From the NCBI RefSeq assembly GCF_000372725.1, contig NW_005198776.1, positions 9,320-29,502 on the forward strand: a stretch of 20,183 bases of DNA. Direction: 5' to 3'. Shown here piece by piece: positions 8,368 through 15,844 of the stretch. Position numbers and translations under genes: made by a program. Source of the stretch: Emiliania huxleyi CCMP1516 (Eukaryota; Haptophyta; Isochrysidales; Noelaerhabdaceae). The notes beneath the pieces were generated by a model. The model was not told the origin of the DNA. It worked only from the letters and a program-made list of their open reading frames with translations, and ran no database searches. Numbering within the stretch: the stretch's first letter is position 1; each line of letters begins with the position of its first letter.

Positions 8368-9126
8368 ATGAGTACGTCCGCTTCCTTCTTCGGCCGCCTG
8401 TTTTGTGGCGCTTCGCGTCCGATAAGACGAGCACGGCGTGCGCGCATGTCCGCGTTAGCGGGCAGGCAGTCCCTCGGTGCGTCGGACGGGGACAACAAAG
8501 ATGAAAACAACGAGGAGCTGCTCTATGCGACAACGACTTTGCCGCGGGAGGGCGACGTGAAGTGGCTGGTCGACCGCGGTGCCACGCAAGAGCGAGCAAT
8601 TGCCTTACTTAGCCAGCACGGCTCACTCCTTGCTGCAATCCAAGCCGTGCTGAATGCTACGCCGAACGAAGCTTCGGACGACTTGGCGCTTGCAGCGGCT
8701 GTGGCGGGCAGCTTTCCAACCGATATCAGGAGAATGGTAAGGCAGTTGGGCAGTTCGTTGAAGGGGCAGGCGGAGAAGGCCGCGGTTGGTCTGGCCACGC
8801 TCGCGCGCGACAAACCCGGAAGCCGTCGCGCGATTGCGCGAGCCCTCGATGTGCTCGACCCGTGTCGCTCAAACGGCCTGGTTTTGAAGTTGGCTCCGGA
8901 GAATACTCCGGTGAGTCGTAGAAACGTCAAGTCGGCAGAGCTGGTAGCCGAGCTTCGGGCGCTCCTTCAGAGCCTCAACGAGGTGCCAGCTGCAGAAGAC
9001 GAGGAGTTGGTCGTCTACTGCGAGGCCTTTTGTGAAGAGACGAACGCAGCAAACGGCGACGCTTCGCTTTCCGCGAAGATGAAGGGCCCCGGCCTCCTGC
9101 GTAGCTGGACTGGCCTGCTTGGATGA
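8368..9126 (+). CDS. intronless protein with UBA-like segment, possible organelle leader
   Basis: 252 codons from ATG to TGA with no intron needed. The N-terminus MSTSASFFGRLFCGASRPIR followed by RARRAR is basic and Ser-rich, with no acidic residue for the first ~39, which suggests an organelle-targeting peptide; a second ATG at 8446 is an alternative start. Residues ~61-96 (EGDVKWLVDRGATQERAIAL, then LSQHGSLLAAIQAVLNA) resemble a UBA fold: V-x-x-L-V-x-x-G-A-x-x-x-x-A-I-x-L-L, then a helix with AAIQAVLN. The middle (DIRRMVRQLGSSLKGQAEKA then AVGLATLARDKPGSRRAIARAL) could be helical-repeat like. The C-terminus ends SWTGLLG. No precise function can be assigned. It converges on the MINDY gene across a palindrome-bearing spacer. 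Confidence 0.72.
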   Translation: MSTSASFFGRLFCGASRPIRRARRARMSALAGRQSLGASDGDNKDENNEELLYATTTLPREGDVKWLVDRGATQERAIALLSQHGSLLAAIQAVLNATPNEASDDLALAAAVAGSFPTDIRRMVRQLGSSLKGQAEKAAVGLATLARDKPGSRRAIARALDVLDPCRSNGLVLKLAPENTPVSRRNVKSAELVAELRALLQSLNEVPAAEDEELVVYCEAFCEETNAANGDASLSAKMKGPGLLRSWTGLLG

Positions 9127-9405
9127 GCGCAATCGGCTCCTCGCTCGAGATCTGCATTGACAATGATGGCGGCCACTCTCGATCCATGGATGCGCTGTCC
9201 GCAAATATATTAGGGCGGGCGCGTTTGGCTACGTTTTGCGTTATGCGAATTGATTGAAACTAGGTTTAACGCTCTTCCGGTATACCGGAAGAGAGCGAAC
9301 CCGTCCGGCCGCCAGTGGCCTCCACTTCGCCCCCTGGCCGTGTTCTGAAATGTTTGTCAGCTGATTGTCAGCCGATTGTCAGCCGTTTGTCTGAAAAGCG
9401 GCGGT
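9127..9405. other. convergent intergenic spacer with palindrome and 11-bp repeat
   Basis: Between the 3' ends of the UBA-like gene (+) and the MINDY gene (-). It holds a perfect 22-base palindrome (9272-9293), an A/T-rich patch around 9200-9265 and a short tandem array of GATTGTCAGCC-like units (about 9353-9392). No coding capacity is seen. It probably carries the 3' processing signals of both genes. Confidence 0.5.
9272..9293. terminator. perfect 22-base palindrome, candidate 3'-end hairpin
   Basis: CTCTTCCGGTA followed immediately by its exact reverse complement TACCGGAAGAG. The flanks (GCTC...GAGAGC) extend the stem imperfectly. Its place between two convergent genes fits an RNA 3'-end or bidirectional termination element, but this is inference from position alone. 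Confidence 0.4.
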
Positions 9406-9416
9406 CTAGACCGCCG
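9399..9416. repeat. 18-base palindrome containing the MINDY stop codon
   Basis: CGGCGGTCT followed by AGACCGCCG is perfectly self-complementary. The TAG stop codon of the MINDY gene (9408-9406, minus strand) lies at its centre, so the last codons of the gene form one arm. Confidence 0.6.
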
Positions 9417-12400
9417 GCAGCGTCACGCCCGCGGCGGCCGCCGTGCCCACCTCCGCCTCGACCTCCCCGGCGACGGCCCAGAGCGACACGTCCGGCCAGC
9501 GCGTCCGCAGTACTGCCAGCACCTTGAGTCGAGGACGCGCGTGATCAGCCCCATGTGCAGAGTGGAGGAGTCCGGAGGGGCGGAGGGGCGGCCGGCACCT
9601 TCGGGCCCGCCACCCGGTCCACCCGCCGCGCGACCGGCGCGGGCAGGTCTGCGTATCGCATCCACACCGTCCAGCCGGCCTCCTGCTGCGCCTGCGCGGG
9701 GCCGCGTGGAGACCAGCTCAATCGACGGCTCAAGGCCCTGCCCCTTGGTCCGTGGCCTGCTTGGTGGGAAGGCGAGGGCAGACACCGGGCGGGGAGACCG
9801 CTCGTCCGCATCTCTACTGTCTCGCGTCTGCTGCCTATGTGTGTATCGGATAGTATATATCGGAGGGGCGAATCCAACACTTCTAGCGGCCGTAGATGAA
9901 GATAGGCTGCTGCACCTGGCCGCAGAACTTGCAAGCGGCGGCGGCGGGCGCGGGGTTCTCGCCGAAGCACATCGTCTTGAAGCGCGAGTTGTAGCAGCTC
10001 GCACAGCGCCACGCCTAGGGAAGTGTCTAGGAAGTGTCTAGGAAGTGTCTAGGAAGTGTCTAGAGCAGCTCGCACAGCGCCACGCCTCCCCCGCCGCCGG
10101 AGGAGTGAGTCGACATCATCCGCCGAGCTACGCCGAGGTTCGACGAGACTCGACGAGAAGGTTCGCCGAGTTCGCCGAGATTCGCCGAGATTCGCCCAGC
10201 TCCGCCGAGGTCCGCCGAGAGGCTGCACCTCCCCCGCCGCCGGAGGAGGGCCCTGCGGCAGCAGCGTCGGCGGAGGCGCGTCGGGCGGCCGAGGGGCCGA
10301 GGCGACGTCCTCTTCCGCCACCGCCTGGCGGGAGGAGGGGGGCGGGCTGGGGCGGGGAGGGGGTGGGGGGGGGTGGGTGGTGGGGGTGGTGGGTGGTGGG
10401 AGGGGAGCTGCAGCCGGGCGAGGGGCCTCGTCTCGTCTCCCCTCCCCTCTAGAGCTGCGCGTCTTCTCTTTTGCCCCCCGCCGCAGGAGGAGGACCCGTC
10501 GTCGCGGCGGAGAGCAAGAAATGAGCAGACAGGACTGCAGGCGCGCTCCCGGTACTCATTCTTGGCTCTCATCAGCAGGGAGTACTCATCAGCAGGCAAT
10601 ACTACAGCCATCGCACACCTTCGTCACGAGGGAGAGCTCGTACCGGTGCTCGCGCCACGCCGCCGGCAGGGAGGCCTTGTCCTCCTTGGCTGCCTGCACC
10701 GCCGGGGGGAGTGCGGCAGGGTAGCCTCAGCGCTGCCTCCCTCTGCCAGCTGGGCCTCCCTCCTCCTCCAAAGCCGCGCGCATCTCGTGCCACATCTCCG
10801 CCCGCATCTCCGCCCGCATCTCGGCTCTACCTCGGCCTGCACGACCGACTCGACCTCCCCCACACTCAGTCGCAAGTGCGATGGCGTGAGCGACGGAGGC
10901 GCCGGGGCGGCGGGAGCGAGTCCGTCGCCCACCCCGCGCAGGCGCAACATCCGCAGCCCGCGCGCCGGCGGCAGCCCGTTCCTAGTGAGCAGGCCACAGC
11001 CTGGTCGATCCAATCATCCACAGCAGACCCCGCCGCCCGCGGGCAGCGCAATGCCAGAGCGCGAGATCGACCGCCCCTTGCGTGACGGGCGGCGGCGGGG
11101 CGGCCTGCAGCTCCGCCGTCGCCGCCTCCACCGCCTCCGCCGCGGCGGAGTTCGCGTCTCCTCCGCTTCCTCCGCCGCGCGCAGACGCGAAGAGCGCCCT
11201 GACGCGGGCCTGAGGGGGCGAGCGAGAGGACGGGTACGGCCCCGCCCCACCGAAGTCTGAGGAGCAACTACGGGTGGTTGAAGACCGGCCGAATCAGCAC
11301 TGCACCGTCTGAGCACTGCACCGCTCCACACTGGCGCGAGGGGCGACGCGCGCCTCGAAGCGCTCTTTGGCCGGCAGCGGGACCCAGGCCACGGTGAAAT
11401 GGTCCCCGCCGTGCAGCACGTACACGGGCAGCGGAGGAGACTTGAGCGGGTCGGCGAGGGGGACGCCTGAGGGAATGGAGCAAACAGAGGGCTGGGTGTT
11501 GTCACGACGTCACGCACGACTCGAGCGGCTCCGCGAGGGCGGCCGCCCGTCTCGAGCTCGTCGCGGGAGAGGAGGCCGAAGGGCGAGGGCTCGCGCCATG
11601 TCACCTGCCGGGGACATGTGTCAGGGAGGTGTCAGGGGGGTGTCAGGGGGGTGTCAGGGACGTGTCAGGGAGGTGTCAGGGAGGTGTCAGGGAGGTGTCA
11701 GGGAGGTGTCCAGAGGGCCGGCCGGGCGGGGGCGCCAGTCCCGCGTTGCTTCTTCTCGCGTGTGGGCGACCGAGTGTGGCTCGCTATGGGGGAGATATGG
11801 GGAGATATGGGGAGATGTGGGCGAACGAGTGTGGCCCTTTGCGCGACCGGCCACGCACCAAGCCACGCAGCAGCAGGGGGAGAGGATCTGGCACGCAGAG
11901 CCGCCGCCGCCCACACCGCTACCCGCATCGCCGCTACGACGTCGCTACGCCGTCGCTACGCCGTCGCTATGCCGCCGCTACGCCACCACCGCCACCACCA
12001 CCACCGCCGCCACCGCGACTGCCACACTGCCACCGCCACTGCTATCGCCACCGCCACCGCCGCCACCGCCACCGCTACCCGCCGCCACCCGCCGCCACCC
12101 GCCGCCACCCGCCTGCCGCGTCTGGGGCGGTGTCACCTTGGCGCCGTCCTGGCCGTAGGCGCCGACGTTGCCGCGCGCCCGCCCCGCCATGAGGAGAGTC
12201 ATCAGCTCGGTGCCTGCAGGGGGAGATTCGGGGAGATATGGGGGAGAGTCATCAGCTCGGTGCCTGCAGGCCGGACATGTCCGAGAAGGCGGGTCCGATA
12301 CGACAGGTCCGAGAAGGCTCATGAGGCGCGCGCGCTCCTCCGGTCTCGGCCAGAGGCTCGGCTAGGGCCAGTCTCGGCCAGTCTCGGCCAATCTCGGCTC

Positions 12401-13171
12401 GGCTCGGCCAGGCTCGGCTCGTCTCGGCCATCGCCTCGTCTCGGCTATGAGTGTGCCGCAGAGAGCGTGCGGCCCGGCGATCAGAGGTCCGCTGCCGTTG
12501 TCGAGCGCCACATCCGCCCTCACCGCCTCGACGCCTCGCGTCAGCACGCACGCGTAGCAGAGCAGCACGACGCCGCCCTTCTGCCGCAGCGCCGGCATCA
12601 GGGGCGCGAGATTGGCGGCGACGGAGGCGGCGCCATCCGCCGCGAACGACTCTGTCACGATCGGGCCGCCGACGGCGCCTTCCCACCGCGCGAGCACCAC
12701 CTCCTGCGCGACCGACTCCTTTGCACCCGCGGGCGCGTCGGCGGAGGCGCAGCGCCAGAGGATGGCTGCGAGGGCGGCGCGGAGGTCTGCCTCCGTCGCC
12801 GCCGCCGAAGGAGGAGGGCACCCCTTCTGCGCGAGGAGCTCGGCGTTGACCGCCGCGAGGACGCCGCACGGACCGTTCTTGCCCTGCAGCAGGCCGCAAC
12901 GGCTCTCGGGCGCTGCGGAGAACTCGAAGCCCTGCTCGATCCATGGCGGTGGCGCCGCCTCGGAGCCGAAGAGCGCGGCGTGCGCCGGAGTGCCGGCGTG
13001 CGCGGTGCCGCCGCCGCCGCCGCCGCCGCCAGCAGCGACGGCTGCCGGCTCGCCTTCGGCCATGCTGAAGAACAACTGCACGGCCATCTCAACGTCACCG
13101 CCGGCCATCTCGAGGTAGCTGGCCGCCTGGGCGGGGTCGAGGCCCGTGATGGCGGCCACCGAGTCCGCCAT
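9406..13171 (-). CDS. MINDY-type deubiquitinase, 11 exons, 580 residues
   Basis: A cysteine protease of the MINDY (FAM188/DUF4205) family, which trims polyubiquitin. Exons (minus strand): 13171-12457, 12213-12137, 11604-11547, 11466-11354, 11209-11055, 10981-10837, 10693-10619, 10324-10229, 10014-9916, 9691-9599, 9522-9406. They total 1743 bases (581 codons) and every junction keeps frame. Domains: UBA-like helices at residues ~5-37 (ITGLDPAQAASYLEMAGGDV), a Gly/Ala linker, GFEFS, catalytic Cys102 in QGKNGPCGVLAAV, GTELMTLLMAGRARGNV, catalytic-type His306 in VLHGGDHFTVAW, LWNGLPP, and a C-terminal Cys cluster WRCASCYNSRFKTMCFG...ACKFCGQ (Cys 482, 485, 494, 506, 509), then GWTVWMRYADLP and KVLAVLRTRWPDVS. 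Introns 1, 3, 4, 5 and 6 start with GC, the other five with GT. Most intron starts copy the next exon's start. The start is chosen as MADS at 13171. It lies 85 bases downstream of the RCC1 gene's stop, same strand. Confidence 0.88.
10020..10063. repeat. 4 x 11-bp array in MINDY intron 8
   Basis: Four exact tandem units GAAGTGTCTAG. They are flanked by a 24-base direct repeat of exon-9 sequence (9993-10016 and 10064-10087, 71 bases apart). In gene sense the unit is CTAGACACTTC, the same as in the intron of the CNH-like gene at 19812-19848. Confidence 0.9.
10085..10248. repeat. 21-base direct repeat flanking a 9-10-bp array in MINDY intron 8
   Basis: CCTCCCCCGCCGCCGGAGGA plus one base occurs at 10085-10105 and 10228-10248, 143 bases apart. 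Between the copies, 10161-10220 holds TTCGCCGAGA-like units. The inner copy lies directly against the next duplication (9993-10087), so intron 8 looks like two stacked events. Confidence 0.85.
10777..10825. repeat. 12-bp array in MINDY intron 6
   Basis: About four units of CGCCCGCATCTC (gene sense GAGATGCGGGCG). In one frame it reads (E-M-R-A)n and could be mistaken for a coiled coil. The splice junction VESVVQ|AAKEDKAS, which restores the family sequence, removes it. Confidence 0.75.
11618..11711. repeat. 11-bp minisatellite in MINDY intron 2
   Basis: Eight and a half tandem units of GTGTCAGGGAG (gene sense CTCCCTGACAC) next to the 3' splice site of the 532-base intron 2. The sense unit, CACCTCCCTGA in another phase, resembles CACTTCCTAGA of intron 8. 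The same intron also holds GGGGAGATAT units (11789-11817) and a CCACCG/CCGCTA microsatellite (11925-12115). Confidence 0.9.
11925..12115. repeat. GC-rich micro/minisatellite in MINDY intron 2
   Basis: CGTCGCTACGC 11-12-bp units at 11935-11975, then irregular CCACCG/CCACCA triplet runs, then four CCGCCACC units up to 12115. All lie inside intron 2. The stretch is open in several frames but has no protein-like composition. Confidence 0.7.
12193..12270. repeat. 28-base direct repeat at the MINDY intron 1 acceptor
   Basis: The exon-2 start (gene sense CTGCAG|GCACCGAGCTGATG) is repeated 50 bases away, once at 12193-12220 and once at 12243-12270. Both copies carry a CTGCAG acceptor, so two 3' splice sites 50 bases apart are available; only the inner one keeps the frame with exon 1. 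The rest of intron 1 holds GTCTCGGCCA units (12340-12446). Confidence 0.85.
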
Positions 13172-13192
13172 ACACACATGTACACATGTATT

Positions 13193-13236
13193 AGAGCAGC
13201 TGAAAAAAGAAAAAAGTTCGCTTTTTTCGCAGCTCT
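13193..13236. promoter_or_regulatory. imperfect hairpin between the RCC1 stop and the MINDY start
   Basis: AGAGCAGCTGAAAAAAG and CTTTTTTCGCAGCTCT are near reverse complements around an A/T-rich loop. The element fills most of the 85-base gap between two same-strand genes. It may serve the 3' end of the F-box/RCC1 gene, the promoter of the MINDY gene, or both. Confidence 0.35.
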
Positions 13237-13256
13237 GAACTGTGTGTTAACTCGAC

Positions 13257-15359
13257 TCAAGCACTCTCCAGCCCCTGCGCCCACACCTCAACCTTCTTGG
13301 GCAGCAGCTGGTTCGCAGCACAAGTGACTGAGGGCCAGTGAGGGCGAGCCCATCGCTGTCACAGCTGTGGCAGCCGCACAATAGGCTGTGTCAACTGTGC
13401 AGAGTGTGTGAGCAGCAGAGGAGCTGCTCTCCAGGCTTCTGTCGCAAAGAGCTGCATGCCACCGAAAGCGCTGTCGAGGTTCGCCGAGCGCGGCGCAGGT
13501 TGAGGGACACCGTCACCGACGAGCGCGTTGGACTTTTCACTCCGGACAAAGACGGCGACACGCACACGAGCTGAGGCCGTGTCGCCGTCTTAGCGGCGAG
13601 GCGCGGGACCGTCTGTGGCGAAGTGGGTCGCGTCCCTCGATTTCCTCAAATAAATAAATAAATAAAAAGGACACCTCTCTACTGGCCGCGACGCGGACGG
13701 AGGTCCCGGAGGTCACAAGGCGACAGGGTTTTCAGGGACACGAGCCGCGGGAGCAAGCTCTCGGCCTCTCGCGTCGGGAAGCACAGGCCAGCACGTGGCA
13801 GCTCAGCACTGTGTGCTGATACAGGTGGCTCGGCGCGCGTCACTCGGTGAGGCGAGCGGACGGGTGCAGCTGGGATGACGGCGTTCGCGTTCGCAGCCAG
13901 CGGGGTGAGATGAGGTCGGGAACCCACCCCGGTGCCCCCGCGCGCACGATTAAACCTTCTTGGGCAGCAGCTGGTTCGACATGTCCTCGCCGTGGCCTAG
14001 GCAGCTGGATTCGCCCTCGCCCCAGGTAAAGACGGCGCTGTCGGCGGTGAGGGCGAGGCTATGGAACCGTCCAGCCGCGACAGCGACAACGCGCCGGCCA
14101 GCCAAGGCCTCGACCTTCTTGGGCTGCCGTTGTGCCTGCTCATCTCCGTGGCCCAACTGGCCGTCCCCTCCACCACCCCAGCTCCACACGGCGCCGTCGG
14201 CGGTAATGGCGAGATTGTGGCGGGCTCCAGCCGAGACCGCGACGACGCGCTGGGCAGCCAAGGCCTCGACCTTCTTGGGCAGCAGTTGGTCCCGGTAGTC
14301 GCCGTGGCCCAACCGGCCCCAGCCTCCATCGCCCCAGCTCCACACGGCGCCGTCAGCGGTGACAGCGAGGCTGTGGTACTGCCCAGCCGACACAGCGACG
14401 ATGCGTTGGCCAGCCAAGCCCTCGACCTTCTTCGGCAGCAGCTGGGTCTGCTCGTTGCCGTGGCCCAGCCGGCCACAGCCTCCATTGCCCCAGCTCCAGA
14501 CGGCGCCGTCGGCGGCGATGGCGACGCTGTGGCCGCCTCCACCCGACACAGCGACGACGCGCTGGCCAGCAAAGGCCTCGACCTTCTTCGGCAGCAGCTG
14601 CTGGTGCGTGTCGCCGTGGCCAAGCTGGCCAAGGGCTCCATAGCCCCAGCTCCGGACAGCGCCGTCAGCGGTGATGGCGAGGCTGTGAGCGGCCCCAGCC
14701 GACACAGCGAGAACGCGCTGCCCAGCAAAGGCCTCGACCTTCTTCGGCAGCGGCTGGGGCTGCGTGTCGCCGTGGCCCAGCTTGCCGGTGCCTCCACTGC
14801 CCCAGCTCCAGACATCGCCGTCGGCGGCAAGGGCGAGGCTGTGCCCGTTTGCAGCCGACACGCTCACGGCGCGCTCGCCTCCCAGCGATGTAGAGGGGAG
14901 GAGGGTCGGCGTATTGAGCCGCGCCGCGCCCTCGCCGTGGCCAAGGAGGCCTGCGACGTACAACTCCGAGCCGCACGACGAGAGCCGCCCCTCGCCGGCG
15001 ATGAAGAGGCTGTGCCATCCGCCTGCCGCCGCCCTCGCCGGCGGGTTGGACTCGCACAGCAACGCAGCGAAGCACAGCCACCGCACGGCACAGCCCTCGT
15101 CCTCAGGCTGCGCCGGCAGCTCGAAGCCGCGCTCTTGCGCCCACAAGCGGATGGCCTCCGCCGCGAGCGAGGCGTGGAAGAGCAGCGAGACGGCCGCGAC
15201 GCGAGCGATGTCGATGGGGCTCTCGCTGCGGGAGAGGGCGCGCTCGAGGAGGTCGGTGGGGAGGTCGAGGAGGCGGGTGGGCGGCGGCGTGTCTGGCGAG
15301 GGAGCGGCGGTGGCGGCGGTGGCGAGGCGGCGCGAGCGGCGGCGCGGCGGGGTGCACAT
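13257..15359 (-). CDS. F-box and RCC1-repeat protein, 2 exons, 479 residues
   Basis: Exon 1 (15359-13956) begins MCTPPRRRSRR, followed by an F-box-like helix at ~28-75 (RLLDLPTDLLERALSR...IARVAAVSLLFHASL) and seven RCC1 blades of ~52 residues. Each blade has HSLAxTADGAVWSWG and LGHGD...LLPKKVEALAGQRVVAVSAG. F-box proteins dock substrates on SCF ubiquitin ligases, and RCC1 propellers are protein-binding. Read straight through, blade 7 stops at NQLLPKKV (TAA at 13950). A 663-base GT-AG intron (13293-13955), bounded by a perfect 26-base direct repeat, joins it to VEVWAQGLESA (exon 2, 13292-13257), which completes the blade. The start at 15359 is preferred over the ATG at 15386 because a paralogous start at 18855 has the same sequence and the upstream ATG lies in a dispersed repeat. 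Function beyond the domains is unknown. Confidence 0.82.
13290..13315. repeat. 26-base direct repeat, distal copy (exon 2 side)
   Basis: Identical to 13953-13978. In gene sense the repeat ends CCCAAGAAGGTT and contains the splice-site word AAG|GTT. The copy at 13953-13978 supplies the donor and this one the acceptor of the RCC1 gene intron. Confidence 0.9.
13647..13668. repeat. (ATAA)n tract inside the RCC1 gene intron
   Basis: AAATAAATAAATAAATAAAAAG. A near-identical tract is at about 6220-6235 in the unassigned region. The remaining ~600 bases of this intron contain a weak open frame (13338-13574, +) with no recognisable domain. Confidence 0.6.
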
Positions 15360-15360
15360 G

Positions 15361-15457
15361 GCGAGAAAAAGAATTTTACAATGCAACTCCCTCGCACGAC
15401 ACTGGGCACAGGACTGGGCACGGGACTGGCTCGCACTGGCACTAACACAGGTACACC
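15361..15457 (-). repeat. dispersed repeat, copy E, abutting the RCC1 gene start
   Basis: On the minus strand it reads GGTGTACCTGTGTTAGTGCC...GCCAGTCCCGTGCCCAGTC...GTCGTGCGAGGGAG...TTGTAAAATTCTTTTTCTCG and ends one base before the ATG. Orientation matches the gene, as copy A matches the orphan ORF. The repeat is therefore in 5' UTR or promoter position. Confidence 0.7.
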
Positions 15458-15484
15458 GAGAAAAAGAAAGGAGATAGTTTTTTC

Positions 15485-15526
15485 TCAGCGAGAGACGACG
15501 CGCACGAGGAGCTCCGTGGGGAGGTC
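15485..15526 (-). pseudogene. F-box fragment upstream of the RCC1 gene
   Basis: Minus-strand DLPTELLVRVVSR then TGA, matching DLPTDLLERALSR of the adjacent F-box/RCC1 protein and DLPRELLERV at 18942-18974. Only the first F-box helix is present and it ends in a stop. It is most simply a broken copy of the same 5' exon; a spliced upstream exon is less likely. Confidence 0.5.
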
Positions 15527-15844
15527 TGAGACATCGTGTCCCATATACTCGTGCAACAACCCGGTCACCTCGGACGGGACGGACTTCGTTTTTCCCGTGC
15601 CCTGTGTTCTGTGACAGAATCTGTGTTGTGAGTTTGTTTTGTCTTCTTTGTGTTGTGCGCGGAGGGAGTTTTGTTGTAAAATTCTTTTTTGATGTTAATG
15701 TAAAATGAAACCAACGCAGAATTCTTTTAGCTCACACGACACAATGTGAACTTCAATGTGTTGTAGCTAAAGCTACTCTCTTGAAGGCCGAACACCCTAA
15801 GCGGTCGAGATACAGAGATTGGTCAGAACTTCAGCGCAGAACCG
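15527..15844. other. gene-free stretch upstream of the RCC1 gene and downstream of the SDR gene
   Basis: It holds dispersed-repeat tail copy F (15649-15693) and an imperfect inverted repeat around 15727-15773 (TTTTAGCTCACACGACACAA against TTGTAGCTAAAG). The area is A/T-richer than its surroundings. I see no coding sequence. Confidence 0.4.
15649..15693 (+). repeat. dispersed repeat, copy F (tail only)
   Basis: TGTGTTGTGCGCGGAGGGAG then TTTTGTTGTAAAATTCTTTT, the same tail as in copies A and E. The family therefore includes solo tails. Confidence 0.6.

Noticed and set aside
10777..10825. Coding coiled coil (EMRA repeats) in the MINDY gene
   Set aside because: The reading runs to a stop soon after, and removing it as part of a GC-AG intron joins VESVVQ to AAKEDKAS and restores the family sequence and total frame.
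11618..11711. CRISPR-like tandem array
   Set aside because: Units are 11 bp with no unique spacers, lie within an intron of a eukaryotic gene, and no Cas-like gene is present.
12362..12456. C-terminal extension of MINDY exon 1 rich in RRAEPGRAEPRL
   Set aside because: It is translation of the GTCTCGGCCA array inside intron 1; splicing at the GC donor (12456) restores ALCGTELMTLL.
11618..13327. Plus-strand frame of 569 codons
   Set aside because: Antisense to the MINDY gene and made of repeat translations, Arg/His runs; no domain.
13950..13956. Premature stop making the RCC1 gene a pseudogene
   Set aside because: The 26-base repeat and the downstream continuation of blade 7 fit an intron better.
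14061..15614. Plus-strand frame of 517 codons antisense to the RCC1 gene
   Set aside because: Explained by the repeated RCC1 codons read backwards; the minus-strand reading has all domain motifs.
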